Positions 15,775-26,407 of a DNA stretch of 57,167 bases are shown piece by piece. The notes under the pieces were generated by a model. The model ran no database searches. It saw only the letters and a list, made by a program, of their open reading frames with translations, and was not told where the DNA came from. Both the position numbers and the translations under genes were made by a program. The DNA comes from JBEVJK01 sp040510195 (GTDB lineage: Bacteria > Pseudomonadota > Alphaproteobacteria > Rhizobiales > Rhizobiaceae), in NCBI GenBank assembly GCA_040510195.1, contig JBEVJK010000111.1, forward strand, positions 1 to 57,167, given 5' to 3'. Positions within the stretch are counted from its first letter, which is position 1; each line of letters opens with the position of its first letter.

Positions 15775-18324
15775 TCAGAGGTTGCGCAGGACCGGCGCCG
15801 CCTTGTGACCGAGCACCCGCCAGGTGCCGACCAGGCCGATCCCGACGGTGAACGCCAGCGCGCCGAGGATCGTCGCCACCGCCACCTCCGGCATGAAGCT
15901 TGAGGAGAGCCGCATGACATGGGCGACGACGAACCACGCCGCGACGCCGCCCGCGAGGAGCGCGAACAGCGCCGTGGCGAGCCCGATCAGCAGATATTCG
16001 AGCGAGAAGGCGGCCATCAGCGTGCGCCGCGTTGCGCCGAGGGTCTTCAGCACGACGGCGTCGTGGATGCGGGCGCGATTGCCGGCCGCGAGCGCCCCGG
16101 CGAGCACCAGAACGGAGGCGACCAGCGCCACGCTGGCGGCGGCCCGGATCGCCGTGCCGAGCTGGCCGACGAGCCTGTTGACCACGTCGAGCGCGTCCTT
16201 GACGCGCACGGTGGTGACCGCCGGGAAGGCCCGCGTCACGGCATTGAGGACCCGCGATTCCTCGCCCGGTCCGGCGCCGCGATCGGTGAGTGTCGCCAGC
16301 CAGGCATGCGGCGCCCCGGCGAAGGCATTGGGGGAAAACACCATGACGAAGTTGATGCCCATCGACTCCCACTCCACCTGCCTGAGATTGGCGATGCGGG
16401 CAGTGATGTCGCGGCCGAGCACGTTGACGGTGACGGTGTCGCCAAGCGCGAGCCCGAGCTCGCCCGCCTCCTCGGCGGAGAAGGAGACCAGCGGCTCGCC
16501 CCGGTAGTCCTCCGGCCACCAGCGGCCGGCGGCAAGCGTCGCGTTCTCCGGCAGGCGGTCGGCATAGGTGATGCCGCGGTCGCCGCGCAGCACCCAGGCG
16601 CCTTCCGGCGGCACGCTGATCTTCTGGACGTCGACCCCGTTCAGCGCCGTCACCCGGCCGCGCAGCATCGGCACGCGCATCAGCTCGCCGGCGGGCGCCT
16701 CGCGGGCGATCAGCGCCGAGAAGGCGTCGACCTCGCTGCCCTGGATGTCGACGAAGAAGAAGTTGGGCGCCCGCTCCGGCAGGCTGCCGGCGATCTGCCG
16801 CCGCAGATTGCCGTCGATCAGCGCCAGCGTGACGAGCAGTGTCAGCCCGAGGCCCAGCGACAGCACCACCGACGGCGTCAGCGCGCCGGGCCGGTGGATG
16901 TTGCCGATGGCCAGCCGGAGCGCCGTCGACGACACCCTGGGGCTCCTTCTGGCCGCCTGCTGCACCAGCCAGCCGACGATGCGCAGCACGATGAAGGAGA
17001 CGATGGTGGCGCCGACGAAGATGACGGCGATGCGCCGCTCGTCGGCGACGGCGATGGCAAGCAGGGCGAGCGCGCCCGCCAGCCCGAGCGACGTTGCGAC
17101 ATAGACGAGCCGCGGCAAACCGCGACTTTCGAAGCCCGCCTCGCGAAACAGCGCCGTGGCCGGCACGTCGCGCGCCCGGCCGAGCGGCAGCAGTGCGAAG
17201 ACCAGCGTGACCATCAGCCCGAACAGCGCCGCCAGGCCGAGCGCCTCCGGATAGACGCCGCCGGTGGCCGGCACCGGGATCACCGAGCTCAGCGCGGCCC
17301 CGGCTGCGAACGGCATCAGGGCGCCGATCGCCAGGCCGGCGGCAATTCCCACCGCCGCGATCATGACGATCTGCACCAGATAGACCGCGAAGACGAACCC
17401 TCCCGAAGCGCCGAGGCTCTTGAAGGTGGCGATGACGGCGCGCTTGCCGTCGAGATAGGCCCTGACGGCATTGGCGACGCCGACGCCGCCCACCACCAGC
17501 GCCGTCAGCCCCACCAGGGTGAGGAACTGCGAGAAGCGCTCGATGTTGGACGACAGCGCCGGCGCCGCATTGGTCCGGCTGCGGATGCTCCAGCCGGCCT
17601 GTGGGAACGCGCTGGCGGCACGCTCGCGGATGGCCGCGAGCTCGGCCTCGCCGGCGCCTTGCGGCAGCCTGATCTTGTAGGCGAACTCCACCATGCTCCC
17701 GGGCTGGACCAGCCCCGCGTCGCGCAGTGCATCGAGCGAGACCAGGAGCCGCGGCGCGAAGCCGAAGCCTTCGGACACGGCGTCAGGCTCCTCCACCAGC
17801 CGGGCCCGCAGCTCCAGCACCGTATTGCCGAGGCGAATGCGCGCCCCGGGCGCTAGCCCCAGCCGCTCGAACAAGAGGTCGGGGGCCACCGCCCCCCACG
17901 CCGCACCCCGGCGGCCGAGCAGCTCGTCGCTGGGGAGCGCCGGCTGCGTCGTCAGCGCTCCGTAGAGCGGATAGGCGGCGTCCACCGCCTTCACCTCGAC
18001 GAGCGTCTGGTCGGAACCGTCCTCGAGCCGTGCCATCGAGCGCATCGAAGCGCTCTCGGCGAGCATGCCGAGGCCCGCGAGGAAGCGGTGCTCGGCCGGT
18101 TCGGCCTCGCGCTGGTTGAGCTCGAAGCGGAGATCGGCGCCGAGCAGGACCTGGCCCTCGCCGGCGACCCCATCCTCGATCGACCGCGCCACCGAGTTGA
18201 CGCCGCCGATCGCCGCCACCCCGAGCGCGATGCAGGCGATGAAGATGGCAAATCCGGACAGCCCGCCGCGCATCTCGCGCAGCGAGAAGCGGATCGCCAG
18301 CCGCAAGGTTCGCCAGAGGGTCAC
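15775..18324 (-). CDS. ybbP: ABC transporter permease, FtsX-like (YbbP family)
   Basis: This 849-residue inner-membrane protein has ten or so hydrophobic helices in the duplicated FtsX/MacB-type layout. One N-terminal helix is near residue 20 (GFAIFIACIALGVAAIGG), then comes a large periplasmic region. A first FtsX domain is at about 270-420, a second periplasmic domain at 520-700, and a last FtsX domain at 720-845. The start is GTG 18324 (VTLWRTLRLAIRFSLREM), 7 bases after the ATPase gene. The longer ATG frame runs back into that gene. Together with YbbA it should be a mechanotransmission ABC complex acting on the envelope; the substrate is unproven. Confidence 0.88.
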   Translation of the reverse strand: MTLWRTLRLAIRFSLREMRGGLSGFAIFIACIALGVAAIGGVNSVARSIEDGVAGEGQVLLGADLRFELNQREAEPAEHRFLAGLGMLAESASMRSMARLEDGSDQTLVEVKAVDAAYPLYGALTTQPALPSDELLGRRGAAWGAVAPDLLFERLGLAPGARIRLGNTVLELRARLVEEPDAVSEGFGFAPRLLVSLDALRDAGLVQPGSMVEFAYKIRLPQGAGEAELAAIRERAASAFPQAGWSIRSRTNAAPALSSNIERFSQFLTLVGLTALVVGGVGVANAVRAYLDGKRAVIATFKSLGASGGFVFAVYLVQIVMIAAVGIAAGLAIGALMPFAAGAALSSVIPVPATGGVYPEALGLAALFGLMVTLVFALLPLGRARDVPATALFREAGFESRGLPRLVYVATSLGLAGALALLAIAVADERRIAVIFVGATIVSFIVLRIVGWLVQQAARRSPRVSSTALRLAIGNIHRPGALTPSVVLSLGLGLTLLVTLALIDGNLRRQIAGSLPERAPNFFFVDIQGSEVDAFSALIAREAPAGELMRVPMLRGRVTALNGVDVQKISVPPEGAWVLRGDRGITYADRLPENATLAAGRWWPEDYRGEPLVSFSAEEAGELGLALGDTVTVNVLGRDITARIANLRQVEWESMGINFVMVFSPNAFAGAPHAWLATLTDRGAGPGEESRVLNAVTRAFPAVTTVRVKDALDVVNRLVGQLGTAIRAAASVALVASVLVLAGALAAGNRARIHDAVVLKTLGATRRTLMAAFSLEYLLIGLATALFALLAGGVAAWFVVAHVMRLSSSFMPEVAVATILGALAFTVGIGLVGTWRVLGHKAAPVLRNL

Positions 18325-18331
18325 GCCGACC

Positions 18332-19033
18332 TCACGCGGGCACGGCGCGGAGCTGCGGCGCGGCCGCCTCGATGCGGCCGGATCGCATCGCCACCTGGCG
18401 TGGGCATCGCTCGGCCAGCGCCGCATCGTGCGTCACCAACACCAGCGTCATGCCGCGCTCCCGCGCCTTGGAAAACAGCAGGTCGGCGATCTGCCGGCCG
18501 GTCGCCTGGTCGAGGTTACCGGTCGGTTCGTCGGCGATCAGGATCTTGGGTTCCGGGGCGAGCGCCCGCGCGATCGCCACCCGCTGCTGCTCGCCGCCCG
18601 ACAACTCCCCGGGATAGTGGGTTAGCCGGTCCTGCAGCCCGACCGCGGCGAGCTCGCGTTCGGCTGCCGCGAACGCGTCGGGCCGGCCGGCAAGCTCCAG
18701 CGGCACGGCGACGTTCTCCAGCGCGGTCATGTTCGGGATAAGGTGGAAGGATTGGAAAACGATGCCGATCGTGCGCCCGCGAAACGCCGCCACCTGGTCC
18801 TCGCTCTTGCCTTCGAGGGCCTCGCCGGCAATTCGGACCGTTCCCGAATCGACCCGCTCCAGCCCGGCAATCACCATCAGCAGCGTCGACTTGCCGGACC
18901 CCGACGGGCCGACGATGCCGGTCGCCTCGCCCTGCGCAACCTCGAGCGTCACCTCCTTGAGGACATGCACCCGCGATGGCCCGTCGCCCAGCGTTAGCGA
19001 AACGTCTTTCAGCGCGATGACGGCTTCTGTCAC
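18332..19033 (-). CDS. ybbA: ABC transporter ATP-binding protein (YbbA/LolD type)
   Basis: The protein has 233 residues. Walker A GPSGSGKST is near residue 42, LSGGEQQRVAIARAL is the signature, and ILIADEPTGNLD is Walker B. The latter two are typical of the LolD/MacB/YbbA family. It is the first gene of ybbAP and is divergent from the esterase gene (tesA-like), the same arrangement as in E. coli. This supports the name. Confidence 0.88.
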   Translation of the reverse strand: MTEAVIALKDVSLTLGDGPSRVHVLKEVTLEVAQGEATGIVGPSGSGKSTLLMVIAGLERVDSGTVRIAGEALEGKSEDQVAAFRGRTIGIVFQSFHLIPNMTALENVAVPLELAGRPDAFAAAERELAAVGLQDRLTHYPGELSGGEQQRVAIARALAPEPKILIADEPTGNLDQATGRQIADLLFSKARERGMTLVLVTHDAALAERCPRQVAMRSGRIEAAAPQLRAVPA

Positions 19034-19094
19034 GGATGGGAGGCCCTATATTGGGGAAAGGATCGGACGCTCGACGTCATATGGGTTGCGCTCC

Positions 19095-19736
19095 ATGGCT
19101 TTCAAATCTCTCCGCATCGCGGCGGTCGCCATCCTGCTCCTGTGCCTCGCCTCCGGGCCGGGCGCCGCCGAACCCTATCGGATCGTCGGTTTCGGAGACA
19201 GCCTGATGGCCGGCTACGGCCTCGGCCCCGGCGAAGCATTCCCAGATAAGCTCCAGGCAGCGCTACGCGGCAAGGGTCACGATGTCGTGATCGTCAATGC
19301 CGGCGTCTCGGGCGACACCACGAGCGGCGGCCTGGCGCGTCTCGACTGGTCGATTCCCGACGGCACCCAGGCCGTGATCCTGGAGCTCGGCGCCAACGAT
19401 ATGCTGCGCGGCGTGGCGCCGGGCGTCACCGAGGAGAACCTCGACCGAATGCTCGCACGCCTCGGCCAGCGCCGCATGCGCGTGCTGCTCGTCGGCATGC
19501 TGGCAGCCCCCAATTTGGGTTCCGACTATGCCGAGGCGTTCAACGGCATCTATGAGCGGCTCGCCGCCAAGCACGGCGTGGCCCTCTACCCGTTCTTCCT
19601 CGACGGCGTCGCCGCCGAGCGGAGCTATCTGCTCGAGGACGGCATTCATCCCAATGCCGCGGGTGTCGACCGCATGGTCGAGCGGCTGTTGCCGGCCATG
19701 GAGAAGCTGCTTGCCGCCGACGCCGGCAAGACCTGA
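19095..19736 (+). CDS. tesA: Arylesterase / lysophospholipase TesA-like (SGNH hydrolase)
   Basis: The protein has 213 residues. A signal peptide covers residues 1-25 (cleavage after GAA or AAE), so it is periplasmic. SGNH blocks are complete: GFGDSLMAGYG (nucleophile Ser), VNAGVSGDTTSGG (Gly), ELGANDMLRG (Asn) and DGIHPNAAG (Asp and His). It hydrolyses short esters and acyl thioesters by family. It is divergent from ybbAP, with 61 bases between the starts. Confidence 0.9.
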   Translation: MAFKSLRIAAVAILLLCLASGPGAAEPYRIVGFGDSLMAGYGLGPGEAFPDKLQAALRGKGHDVVIVNAGVSGDTTSGGLARLDWSIPDGTQAVILELGANDMLRGVAPGVTEENLDRMLARLGQRRMRVLLVGMLAAPNLGSDYAEAFNGIYERLAAKHGVALYPFFLDGVAAERSYLLEDGIHPNAAGVDRMVERLLPAMEKLLAADAGKT

Positions 19737-19881
19737 CGGGAGGACGAACGGCGGCCACGCAAGCCGCAACCCGGCACAACGGAGCGGCGGTCCGGCCGGA
19801 TGCGCCGCGTGAACAAACAGCTTGCCCCTGTCTGCCAACGATGATTCGCTAGGGGCGACAATTCGATTCGGGGAGGTAGCC

Positions 19882-20481
19882 ATGCCGCGACTTTTCACCG
19901 CCCTCGAAATCCCGCGCGAAGCCGCATTGTCACTCTCCCTTCTTCGCGGAGGCCTGCCCGGCGCGCGTTGGATCGATGTCGAGAACTACCATCTCACCCT
20001 GCGTTTCATCGGCGACGTCGAAGGCCACGTTGCCGACGAGATCGCCAACGCGCTCGACCGTGTCCGGCGCCCTGCTTTCTCGCTGACCCTTTCGGGAGTC
20101 GGCGCCTTCGGCTCCAGGAAGCCTCATGCCGTGTGGGCCGGAGCGGTCCCCTCGCCTGATCTTTCCGCCCTGCAGGCCGAGATCGAACGCATCTGCCAGC
20201 GCATCGGCATGGCGACCGACCCGCGCAAATTCCTGCCCCACGTCACCCTGGCGCGGTTGCGCAACACCACGCCCGGCGAGCTGGCGCTGTACCTGTCGGC
20301 GCGTGGAAACTTCGCCGCCCTGCCATTCCGGGTCGGCCGCTTCGTCCTCATGTCGTCGCGCGACTCCGTCGGCGGAGGACCCTACCTCATCGAGGAGGCG
20401 TGGGCGCTGCAAGGCGCCGACGCCCGCCACCAAAAGGCCGCCCCGGCGGCGGGCGGCGAGGTCTCGCGCCCGTTGCGCTGA
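19882..20481 (+). CDS. thpR: RNA 2',3'-cyclic phosphodiesterase (ThpR/LigT)
   Basis: The protein has 199 residues and is a 2H phosphoesterase. The two HxTx motifs are NYHLTLRFIG (near residue 37) and LPHVTLARL (near residue 120). LFTALEIP and LMSSRDSVGGGPYLIEEAW are also typical. It cleaves 2',3'-cyclic phosphate ends of RNA in family members. The ATG 19882 has a GGGAGG ribosome-binding site. Confidence 0.9.
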   Translation: MPRLFTALEIPREAALSLSLLRGGLPGARWIDVENYHLTLRFIGDVEGHVADEIANALDRVRRPAFSLTLSGVGAFGSRKPHAVWAGAVPSPDLSALQAEIERICQRIGMATDPRKFLPHVTLARLRNTTPGELALYLSARGNFAALPFRVGRFVLMSSRDSVGGGPYLIEEAWALQGADARHQKAAPAAGGEVSRPLR

Positions 20482-20537
20482 CGCCTGCGCTTGCAGCGCG
20501 GCCGGGCGCACCCCAAATAGCGGGCGAGGAGGCTGCC

Positions 20538-20900
20538 ATGGCTCGCAACAAGACATTTCACTTCTCGGCCTTCGGGCCGCGCGACGGCGACGAGCGCGAG
20601 GTGCGCGACAAGTTCTGGCGCACCGCCAAGCGGGCCGCCCGGCAGGTTCCTTTCATGGAGGACGTGGTCGCCGCCTACTACTGCGCCCTGGACCACCGGA
20701 CGCCGCTTCGCGCCAAGGGCATTCTGCTCGCCGCCCTCGGCTACTTCGTGTTGCCCGCCGACGCCATTCCCGACGTTCTATTCGGGCTCGGTTTCACCGA
20801 CGACATCGCCGTCCTGACGGCTGCCATCGCCGCCATCGGCGCGCATCTCAAGCCGGCGCACAGGGCCGCGGCGCGGCGCGCGCTCGCCGGCGGAGACTGA
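20538..20900 (+). CDS. DUF1232 (YkvA family) protein
   Basis: The protein has 120 residues. The DUF1232 core is RAKGILLAALGYFVLPADAIPDVL, followed by GFTDDIAVLTAAI. The family is found widely in bacteria as a small, membrane-associated protein of unknown function. ATG 20538 is preceded by CGAGGAGG. It follows thpR by 56 bases and may share its transcript. Confidence 0.85.
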   Translation: MARNKTFHFSAFGPRDGDEREVRDKFWRTAKRAARQVPFMEDVVAAYYCALDHRTPLRAKGILLAALGYFVLPADAIPDVLFGLGFTDDIAVLTAAIAAIGAHLKPAHRAAARRALAGGD

Positions 20901-21157
20901 GGCGTCCGACCGCCCGGAGGTCGCCTTTCCCATAGAAACGGAAGTCAAACTCTTGCCGTTTTTGCTGGGATTGATGGCGTCAGGGACGCATTTCGGTGCC
21001 GTTTGCAGGCACTCGAGCGGTGTTGGGGCGGGAACGGTCTTTTTCGGGCAGTTCACTCTTTGGTAAGCAAGACTTCGTCAAAATCGAGCGAACGAGCCTC
21101 GCGAGAACGGGCTTCTTCCGCCACAGAAGGCACAAGAGCAGGGATAACAAGAAGACG

Positions 21158-21661
21158 ATGCGCGGAATGACTTCCATCCTGAGCGCCCTGGCGCTGGCCT
21201 TAGCGGCCTCGCCGGCGCTCGCCCAGTCGGCCACCAAGATCGGTCAGCACAATGCCTGGGGCACCTATTCCTATCAGGCGCAGAACGGCAAGGTCTGTTA
21301 CGTCCTGACGGTGCCGACCGAGAAGCAGCCGGCCAGTCTGGATCACGGCGACATCTTCTTCTTCGTCAGCCAGAAGCCCGGCCAGAACGTCTCCTTCGAG
21401 CCTCAGTTCATCGCCTCCTACGATTTCCAGACGAACTCCAAGGTCTCGGTGACCGTCGGCAACAAGTCCTTCTCCATGTTCACCCGCGGCAAGTCCGCCT
21501 GGATGGAGAACGCCGCAGAGGAGCCGCAGCTCATCGCCGCCATGCGCGCCGGCTCCGACATGAAGGTTTCGGCGAAATCGGGGCGCGGCAATCCGACCAA
21601 CTATGCCTTCTCGCTGAAGGGCATCTCGGCCGCTCTGCAATCCATCGCCAGCTGCAAGTAG
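21158..21661 (+). CDS. Invasion-associated locus B (IalB) family protein
   Basis: The protein has 167 residues. A signal peptide at residues 1-22 ends in ALA (cleavage before QSATKIG). The remaining part matches IalB: AWGTYSYQAQNGKVCYVLTVP, DHGDIFFFVSQKPGQNVSFEP, and SFSMFTRGKSAWMENAAEE. IalB was named in Bartonella for its part in entering red cells, but free-living Hyphomicrobiales also carry it, so a general envelope role is more likely. A second ATG three codons later is possible. Confidence 0.82.
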   Translation: MRGMTSILSALALALAASPALAQSATKIGQHNAWGTYSYQAQNGKVCYVLTVPTEKQPASLDHGDIFFFVSQKPGQNVSFEPQFIASYDFQTNSKVSVTVGNKSFSMFTRGKSAWMENAAEEPQLIAAMRAGSDMKVSAKSGRGNPTNYAFSLKGISAALQSIASCK

Positions 21662-21728
21662 GTCGCCGGGCGGGTGACGCCGCCCCGCCCTTGTGATATT
21701 CGGCCCGTCGTCCCTATCTGAAGCGACC

Positions 21729-22964
21729 ATGGCCCATTCCCTCGACCTCGCCCCTCACCATGCCCTGCGCCCGCCCGCGGCGCCCGCATTGTCCGAAGCC
21801 AAGGTCTCGCTGATCGGCCTCGACCGCAGCGAGCTCGCGGCCGCGTTGCACGCGGCGGGGATCGTGCCGGAGCGCCAGCTCAAGATGCGCGCCCAGCAAC
21901 TCTGGCACTGGCTCTATGTGCGCGGCGTCTCCGACTTCGCTCACATGTTCAACATCTCCAAGGAGCTTCGTACGGCGCTCGACCGGACGTTCACCATCGC
22001 CCGGCCGGAGATCGTCGAGGAGCAGGTTTCGGCCGACGGCACGCGCAAATGGCTGTTCCGCTTCCCGCCGCGCGGCGCCGGCAGGCCGGTCGAGATCGAG
22101 ACGGTCTACATTCCGGAGGAGGGGCGCGGGACATTGTGCCTTTCCTCGCAGGTCGGCTGCACCCTCACCTGCTCCTTCTGCCACACCGGCACCCAGAAGC
22201 TGGTGCGCAACCTGACCGCCGAGGAGATCCTGGCTCAGCTGTTGACGGCACGCGACCGGCTGGGCGACTTTCCCGACCGCGACACCCCCGACGGCGCGAT
22301 CGTTCCCTCGGAAGGCCGCAAGGTCTCCAACATCGTGATGATGGGCATGGGCGAGCCGCTCTACAATTTCGAGGCTGTCAAGAAGGCCTTGCTGATCGCT
22401 TCGGACGGCGACGGCCTGGCGCTCTCGAAGCGGCGGATCACGCTCTCGACCTCCGGGGTCGTGCCCGAGATCGCCCGCACCGGCGAGGAGATCGGCGTCA
22501 TGCTCGCCATCTCGCTGCACGCCGTACGCGACGAGCTGCGCGACTTGCTGGTACCGATCAACAAGAAATACCCGCTGGAGGAGCTGCTGGCGACCTGCCG
22601 CGCCTATCCCGGACTCTCCAACGCCCGCCGCATCACCTTCGAATATGTGATGCTGAAGGACGTCAACGACAGCCTTGCGGATGCCAAGGAGCTCGTGCGG
22701 TTGCTGAGGGGCATCCCTGCCAAGATCAACCTCATCCCCTTCAACCCGTGGCCCGGCAGCAATTACCAGTGCTCGGACTGGGAAACGATCGAGAAGTTTG
22801 CCGACTATGTGAACCAGGCCGGTTACGCGTCCCCGGTTCGCACGCCGCGCGGCCGAGACATCCTGGCGGCCTGTGGCCAGCTGAAGTCCGACTCGGAGCG
22901 GCTGAAAAAGCACGAACGGCTGGCCCTGGAGGCGATGATGATCGCCGGGCACGGCGAAGCGTGA
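21729..22964 (+). CDS. rlmN: Dual-specificity rRNA/tRNA adenine-C2 methyltransferase RlmN
   Basis: RlmN methylates A2503 of 23S rRNA and A37 of some tRNAs by a radical-SAM mechanism. The protein has 411 residues. The CxxxCxxC iron-sulfur motif is in QVGCTLTCSFCHTG. MGMGEPLYNFEAV is the SAM-binding GEP block. The C-terminal catalytic Cys is in DILAACGQLKSD. The N-terminal accessory domain (QLKMRAQQLWHWLYVRGV) is present. ATG 21729 is chosen, since an upstream start would add 12 residues with no support. The stop overlaps the next gene's GTG. Confidence 0.95.
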   Translation: MAHSLDLAPHHALRPPAAPALSEAKVSLIGLDRSELAAALHAAGIVPERQLKMRAQQLWHWLYVRGVSDFAHMFNISKELRTALDRTFTIARPEIVEEQVSADGTRKWLFRFPPRGAGRPVEIETVYIPEEGRGTLCLSSQVGCTLTCSFCHTGTQKLVRNLTAEEILAQLLTARDRLGDFPDRDTPDGAIVPSEGRKVSNIVMMGMGEPLYNFEAVKKALLIASDGDGLALSKRRITLSTSGVVPEIARTGEEIGVMLAISLHAVRDELRDLLVPINKKYPLEELLATCRAYPGLSNARRITFEYVMLKDVNDSLADAKELVRLLRGIPAKINLIPFNPWPGSNYQCSDWETIEKFADYVNQAGYASPVRTPRGRDILAACGQLKSDSERLKKHERLALEAMMIAGHGEA

Positions 22965-23425
22965 AGCGCCTTTTCATCTATTTCTTGCGTTTCTGCGTCA
23001 TCCTGTTCGGCTATCTCGCCGCCTGCCTGGCCGCCGGTGCCTTCCTGAACGTGCTGGTTCTCGGCTGGCTCGGCCTCACCAGCGAGGAGTCGCGGCAGGC
23101 CGCCGGTGGCAGTGCTTTGTTCTCCGTGCCCCTGACTGCGCTCTTCATCTCCTATTTCGCGTTCATTCCCGGCATGGTGGCGATCTTCGCTGCCGAGTTT
23201 CTTCGCCGACGCGACTGGCTCTACCACGCGGCTGCCGGCGCCGCCGTCGCCTTAATCGCGCTCCTGATGCGCGGCCCCGCTGCCGACGGCGAGGCGATGA
23301 GCGGCGGCTCGGGACCGATGCTGGCCGTCCTGGCCGCCGGTCTCGTCGGCGGCATTGCCTACTGGGCGGTTTCGGGGCGCTTCGCCGGCAGCTGGCGGCC
23401 GACCGCTATTTCGCCTGGGCGGTGA
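22961..23425 (+). CDS. Membrane protein, hypothetical (downstream of rlmN)
   Basis: The protein has 154 residues and four hydrophobic segments: residues 5-35, 51-75, 83-105 and 115-140. It starts at GTG 22961, overlapping the rlmN stop codon by 4 bases (GTGA), so it is coupled to rlmN. The end overlaps the tail of the convergent LysE gene by 20 bases. No family name is recognised. Confidence 0.65.
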   Translation: MKRLFIYFLRFCVILFGYLAACLAAGAFLNVLVLGWLGLTSEESRQAAGGSALFSVPLTALFISYFAFIPGMVAIFAAEFLRRRDWLYHAAAGAAVALIALLMRGPAADGEAMSGGSGPMLAVLAAGLVGGIAYWAVSGRFAGSWRPTAISPGR

Positions 23426-24047
23426 TGATCTTCAACGCGAAGGCCGAGAACACGCCTGCGAAAATGTAATCGACGACGCGCGTCACCTTGGGGCTGCGCT
23501 TGAGCAGCCCGGCCACGCGGTCGGCCGCGATCACCATCGGCACGGTGACGGGGAGCGACAGCGGGATGAAAAGCAGCCCCAGGAAGAACAGCTTTCCCGG
23601 CGCGTGCGGATCCGAGGCCGAGACGAACTGCGGCAGGAAGGTCATGAAGAAGAGGATGATCTTCGGGTTGAGCAGGTTGATGCCGAGGCCGGTCGCCCAG
23701 TTGCCCAGCAGGGTGGGCGACTGCGCAGCCCGCTTCTCCGGCGAGAAGGCGGAGCCGTAGCGGATCGCCTGATAGGCGAGCCAGACGAGATAGAGCGCCC
23801 CGCCGGTCTTCAGCAACAGGAACGCTTGGGGCGAGGCGACGATCAGCGCCGAGAGGCCGATCGCCACGAGGGTGGTGTGGATGACGATCCCCGTCATCGC
23901 ACCCAGCATGCAGGCGAAGCCCGCGCTGCGCCCGGCCGACAGCGCGCGCCCGACGAACAGCGTCATGTCGGGACCTGGAGTGATCGCGATTACCAGGGTG
24001 GCGAGCGCAAACTGGACGATCGTCGGCCAGTCGGGAATGAAGGTCAT
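23406..24047 (-). CDS. LysE family amino-acid exporter
   Basis: The protein has 213 residues and six hydrophobic helices. The N-terminal motif ITPGPDMTLFVGRALSAGR is the RhtB/LysE signature. GINLLNPKIILFFMTFLPQF is the second conserved block. Family members export amino acids or homoserine lactones through the inner membrane. It is a single gene on the minus strand. No LysR-type regulator is next to it. Confidence 0.9.
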   Translation of the reverse strand: MTFIPDWPTIVQFALATLVIAITPGPDMTLFVGRALSAGRSAGFACMLGAMTGIVIHTTLVAIGLSALIVASPQAFLLLKTGGALYLVWLAYQAIRYGSAFSPEKRAAQSPTLLGNWATGLGINLLNPKIILFFMTFLPQFVSASDPHAPGKLFFLGLLFIPLSLPVTVPMVIAADRVAGLLKRSPKVTRVVDYIFAGVFSAFALKIITAQAK

Positions 24048-24119
24048 CGGCAGCCCCGCTTGGAAAGGCGAGGACCCTAGACCACGGGGAGCGCCATGCC
24101 TAGCGCCTGGCGCAGCGCC

Positions 24120-25043
24120 CTATTGGCGCATCTGGCCGACGGCTTCGCCTGACAGGACGTCCTCGGCGACCACCGGCCCGGGGGCCTCGTAGAGGCTGCC
24201 GTTCCACTGCCATCGGAGGGCTTCGGTGCTGCCGGCGGGCAGCGTGACCAGATCGGGAAAGCCCTGGTGCCCGGCGTGCGGGTCGGTGAGGAGCATCATT
24301 CCATCGGTGTCGTAGACCTGGCGCCAGCTGCCGCCATACTGCCTGGCCCATCCCGTGAGATTGCAACCCGAGGTGCCGTAGTAGCGCGTCGATCCGCACA
24401 GCTTGACGAACAGCAGGGCCCGTCCCTGGCCGAGTTCGAGTCGCGCCGTTTCGGCATTGGGCAGCATGCCCACCGCCGCCTGGAACAGCCCGACTTCCTC
24501 GGAAACGAGCCGCTCGGCCTCGCCGGCGTCCGGCCCGCCGGTGATGAACGCGACGGCCCGAAAGGCCGACAAATCCACCGTGCTGCAGCGCGGCGCCGCC
24601 GCGTCGATGGCCTGGCGCGAGCCGTCGAGCGCGAAGCGCGCCGTCAACGGCCCGCCGGGCTGCGGAAACGCCACCGTCAGCCGGCTGCCCGCCTTGATCA
24701 GCTCGAGCGTATCGGCATCCAGCGCGACGGTGAGGGCGCCGCCGCTGACGCGCGCCTCTCTCTCGACGCGATCGTTGCCGACGGTGAGCAGGGCGGTTCG
24801 TCGCTGGCCGCCAACAGCGGCCGCCCCCGGCGCGGTCGCGAGTCGGAGCTGCCAGCGCTGCTCGGCGCAGGACAGCGTGCCGCCGGTGATGCCGGCCGCG
24901 CCGGGCGCCGGGGGCGGCAGGATCACCGCCGCGCCGAGCGCCGCCTCTTGCCAGGCAGGCTGTGCCGCCGCCGGTCCCCAAACCGCCGCTGCAGCCAGAA
25001 GCGCTCGCCCGCAGGCGGCAAGGAACCCTTGGATGCTGCGCAT
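24120..25043 (-). CDS. Exported hypothetical protein, 307 aa
   Basis: A signal peptide is clear: residues 1-28, with cleavage after AAA. The mature protein has a beta-rich N-terminal part with a Cys near 59, and a Pro/Gly-rich region. Its C-terminal third holds two Cys near residues 216 and 227 (LCGSTRYYGTSGCNLTG), which may form a disulfide. I know of no family for it. The frame also extends upstream across the argG start on the opposite strand, but this part is a shadow. The start ATG 25043 faces argG divergently. Confidence 0.6.
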   Translation of the reverse strand: MRSIQGFLAACGRALLAAAAVWGPAAAQPAWQEAALGAAVILPPPAPGAAGITGGTLSCAEQRWQLRLATAPGAAAVGGQRRTALLTVGNDRVEREARVSGGALTVALDADTLELIKAGSRLTVAFPQPGGPLTARFALDGSRQAIDAAAPRCSTVDLSAFRAVAFITGGPDAGEAERLVSEEVGLFQAAVGMLPNAETARLELGQGRALLFVKLCGSTRYYGTSGCNLTGWARQYGGSWRQVYDTDGMMLLTDPHAGHQGFPDLVTLPAGSTEALRWQWNGSLYEAPGPVVAEDVLSGEAVGQMRQ

Positions 25044-25169
25044 GTCACTCCCGTTTCCCGCAGCCGCGAGTCTCTCCCAGCGGCGTAAACAATCGCTGAA
25101 GCGTCCAGGCCTTGCGGTCGGCCTTCGCGACTGGTACCTCGCGCCCACTCCCACCCGTTGGAAACTGCC

Positions 25170-26388
<1,219 letters not shown>

Positions 26389-26393
<5 letters not shown>

Positions 26394-26407
26394 GGCGCTC
26401 CCTCAGC
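26389..26407. terminator. Convergent dyad between argG and the transglycosylase gene
   Basis: GCTGAGG (26389-26395) pairs with CCTCAGC (26401-26407) over a five-base loop. It spans the argG stop codon and ends just inside the opposite gene. There is no T-tract, so it is at best a weak bidirectional stop. Confidence 0.3.
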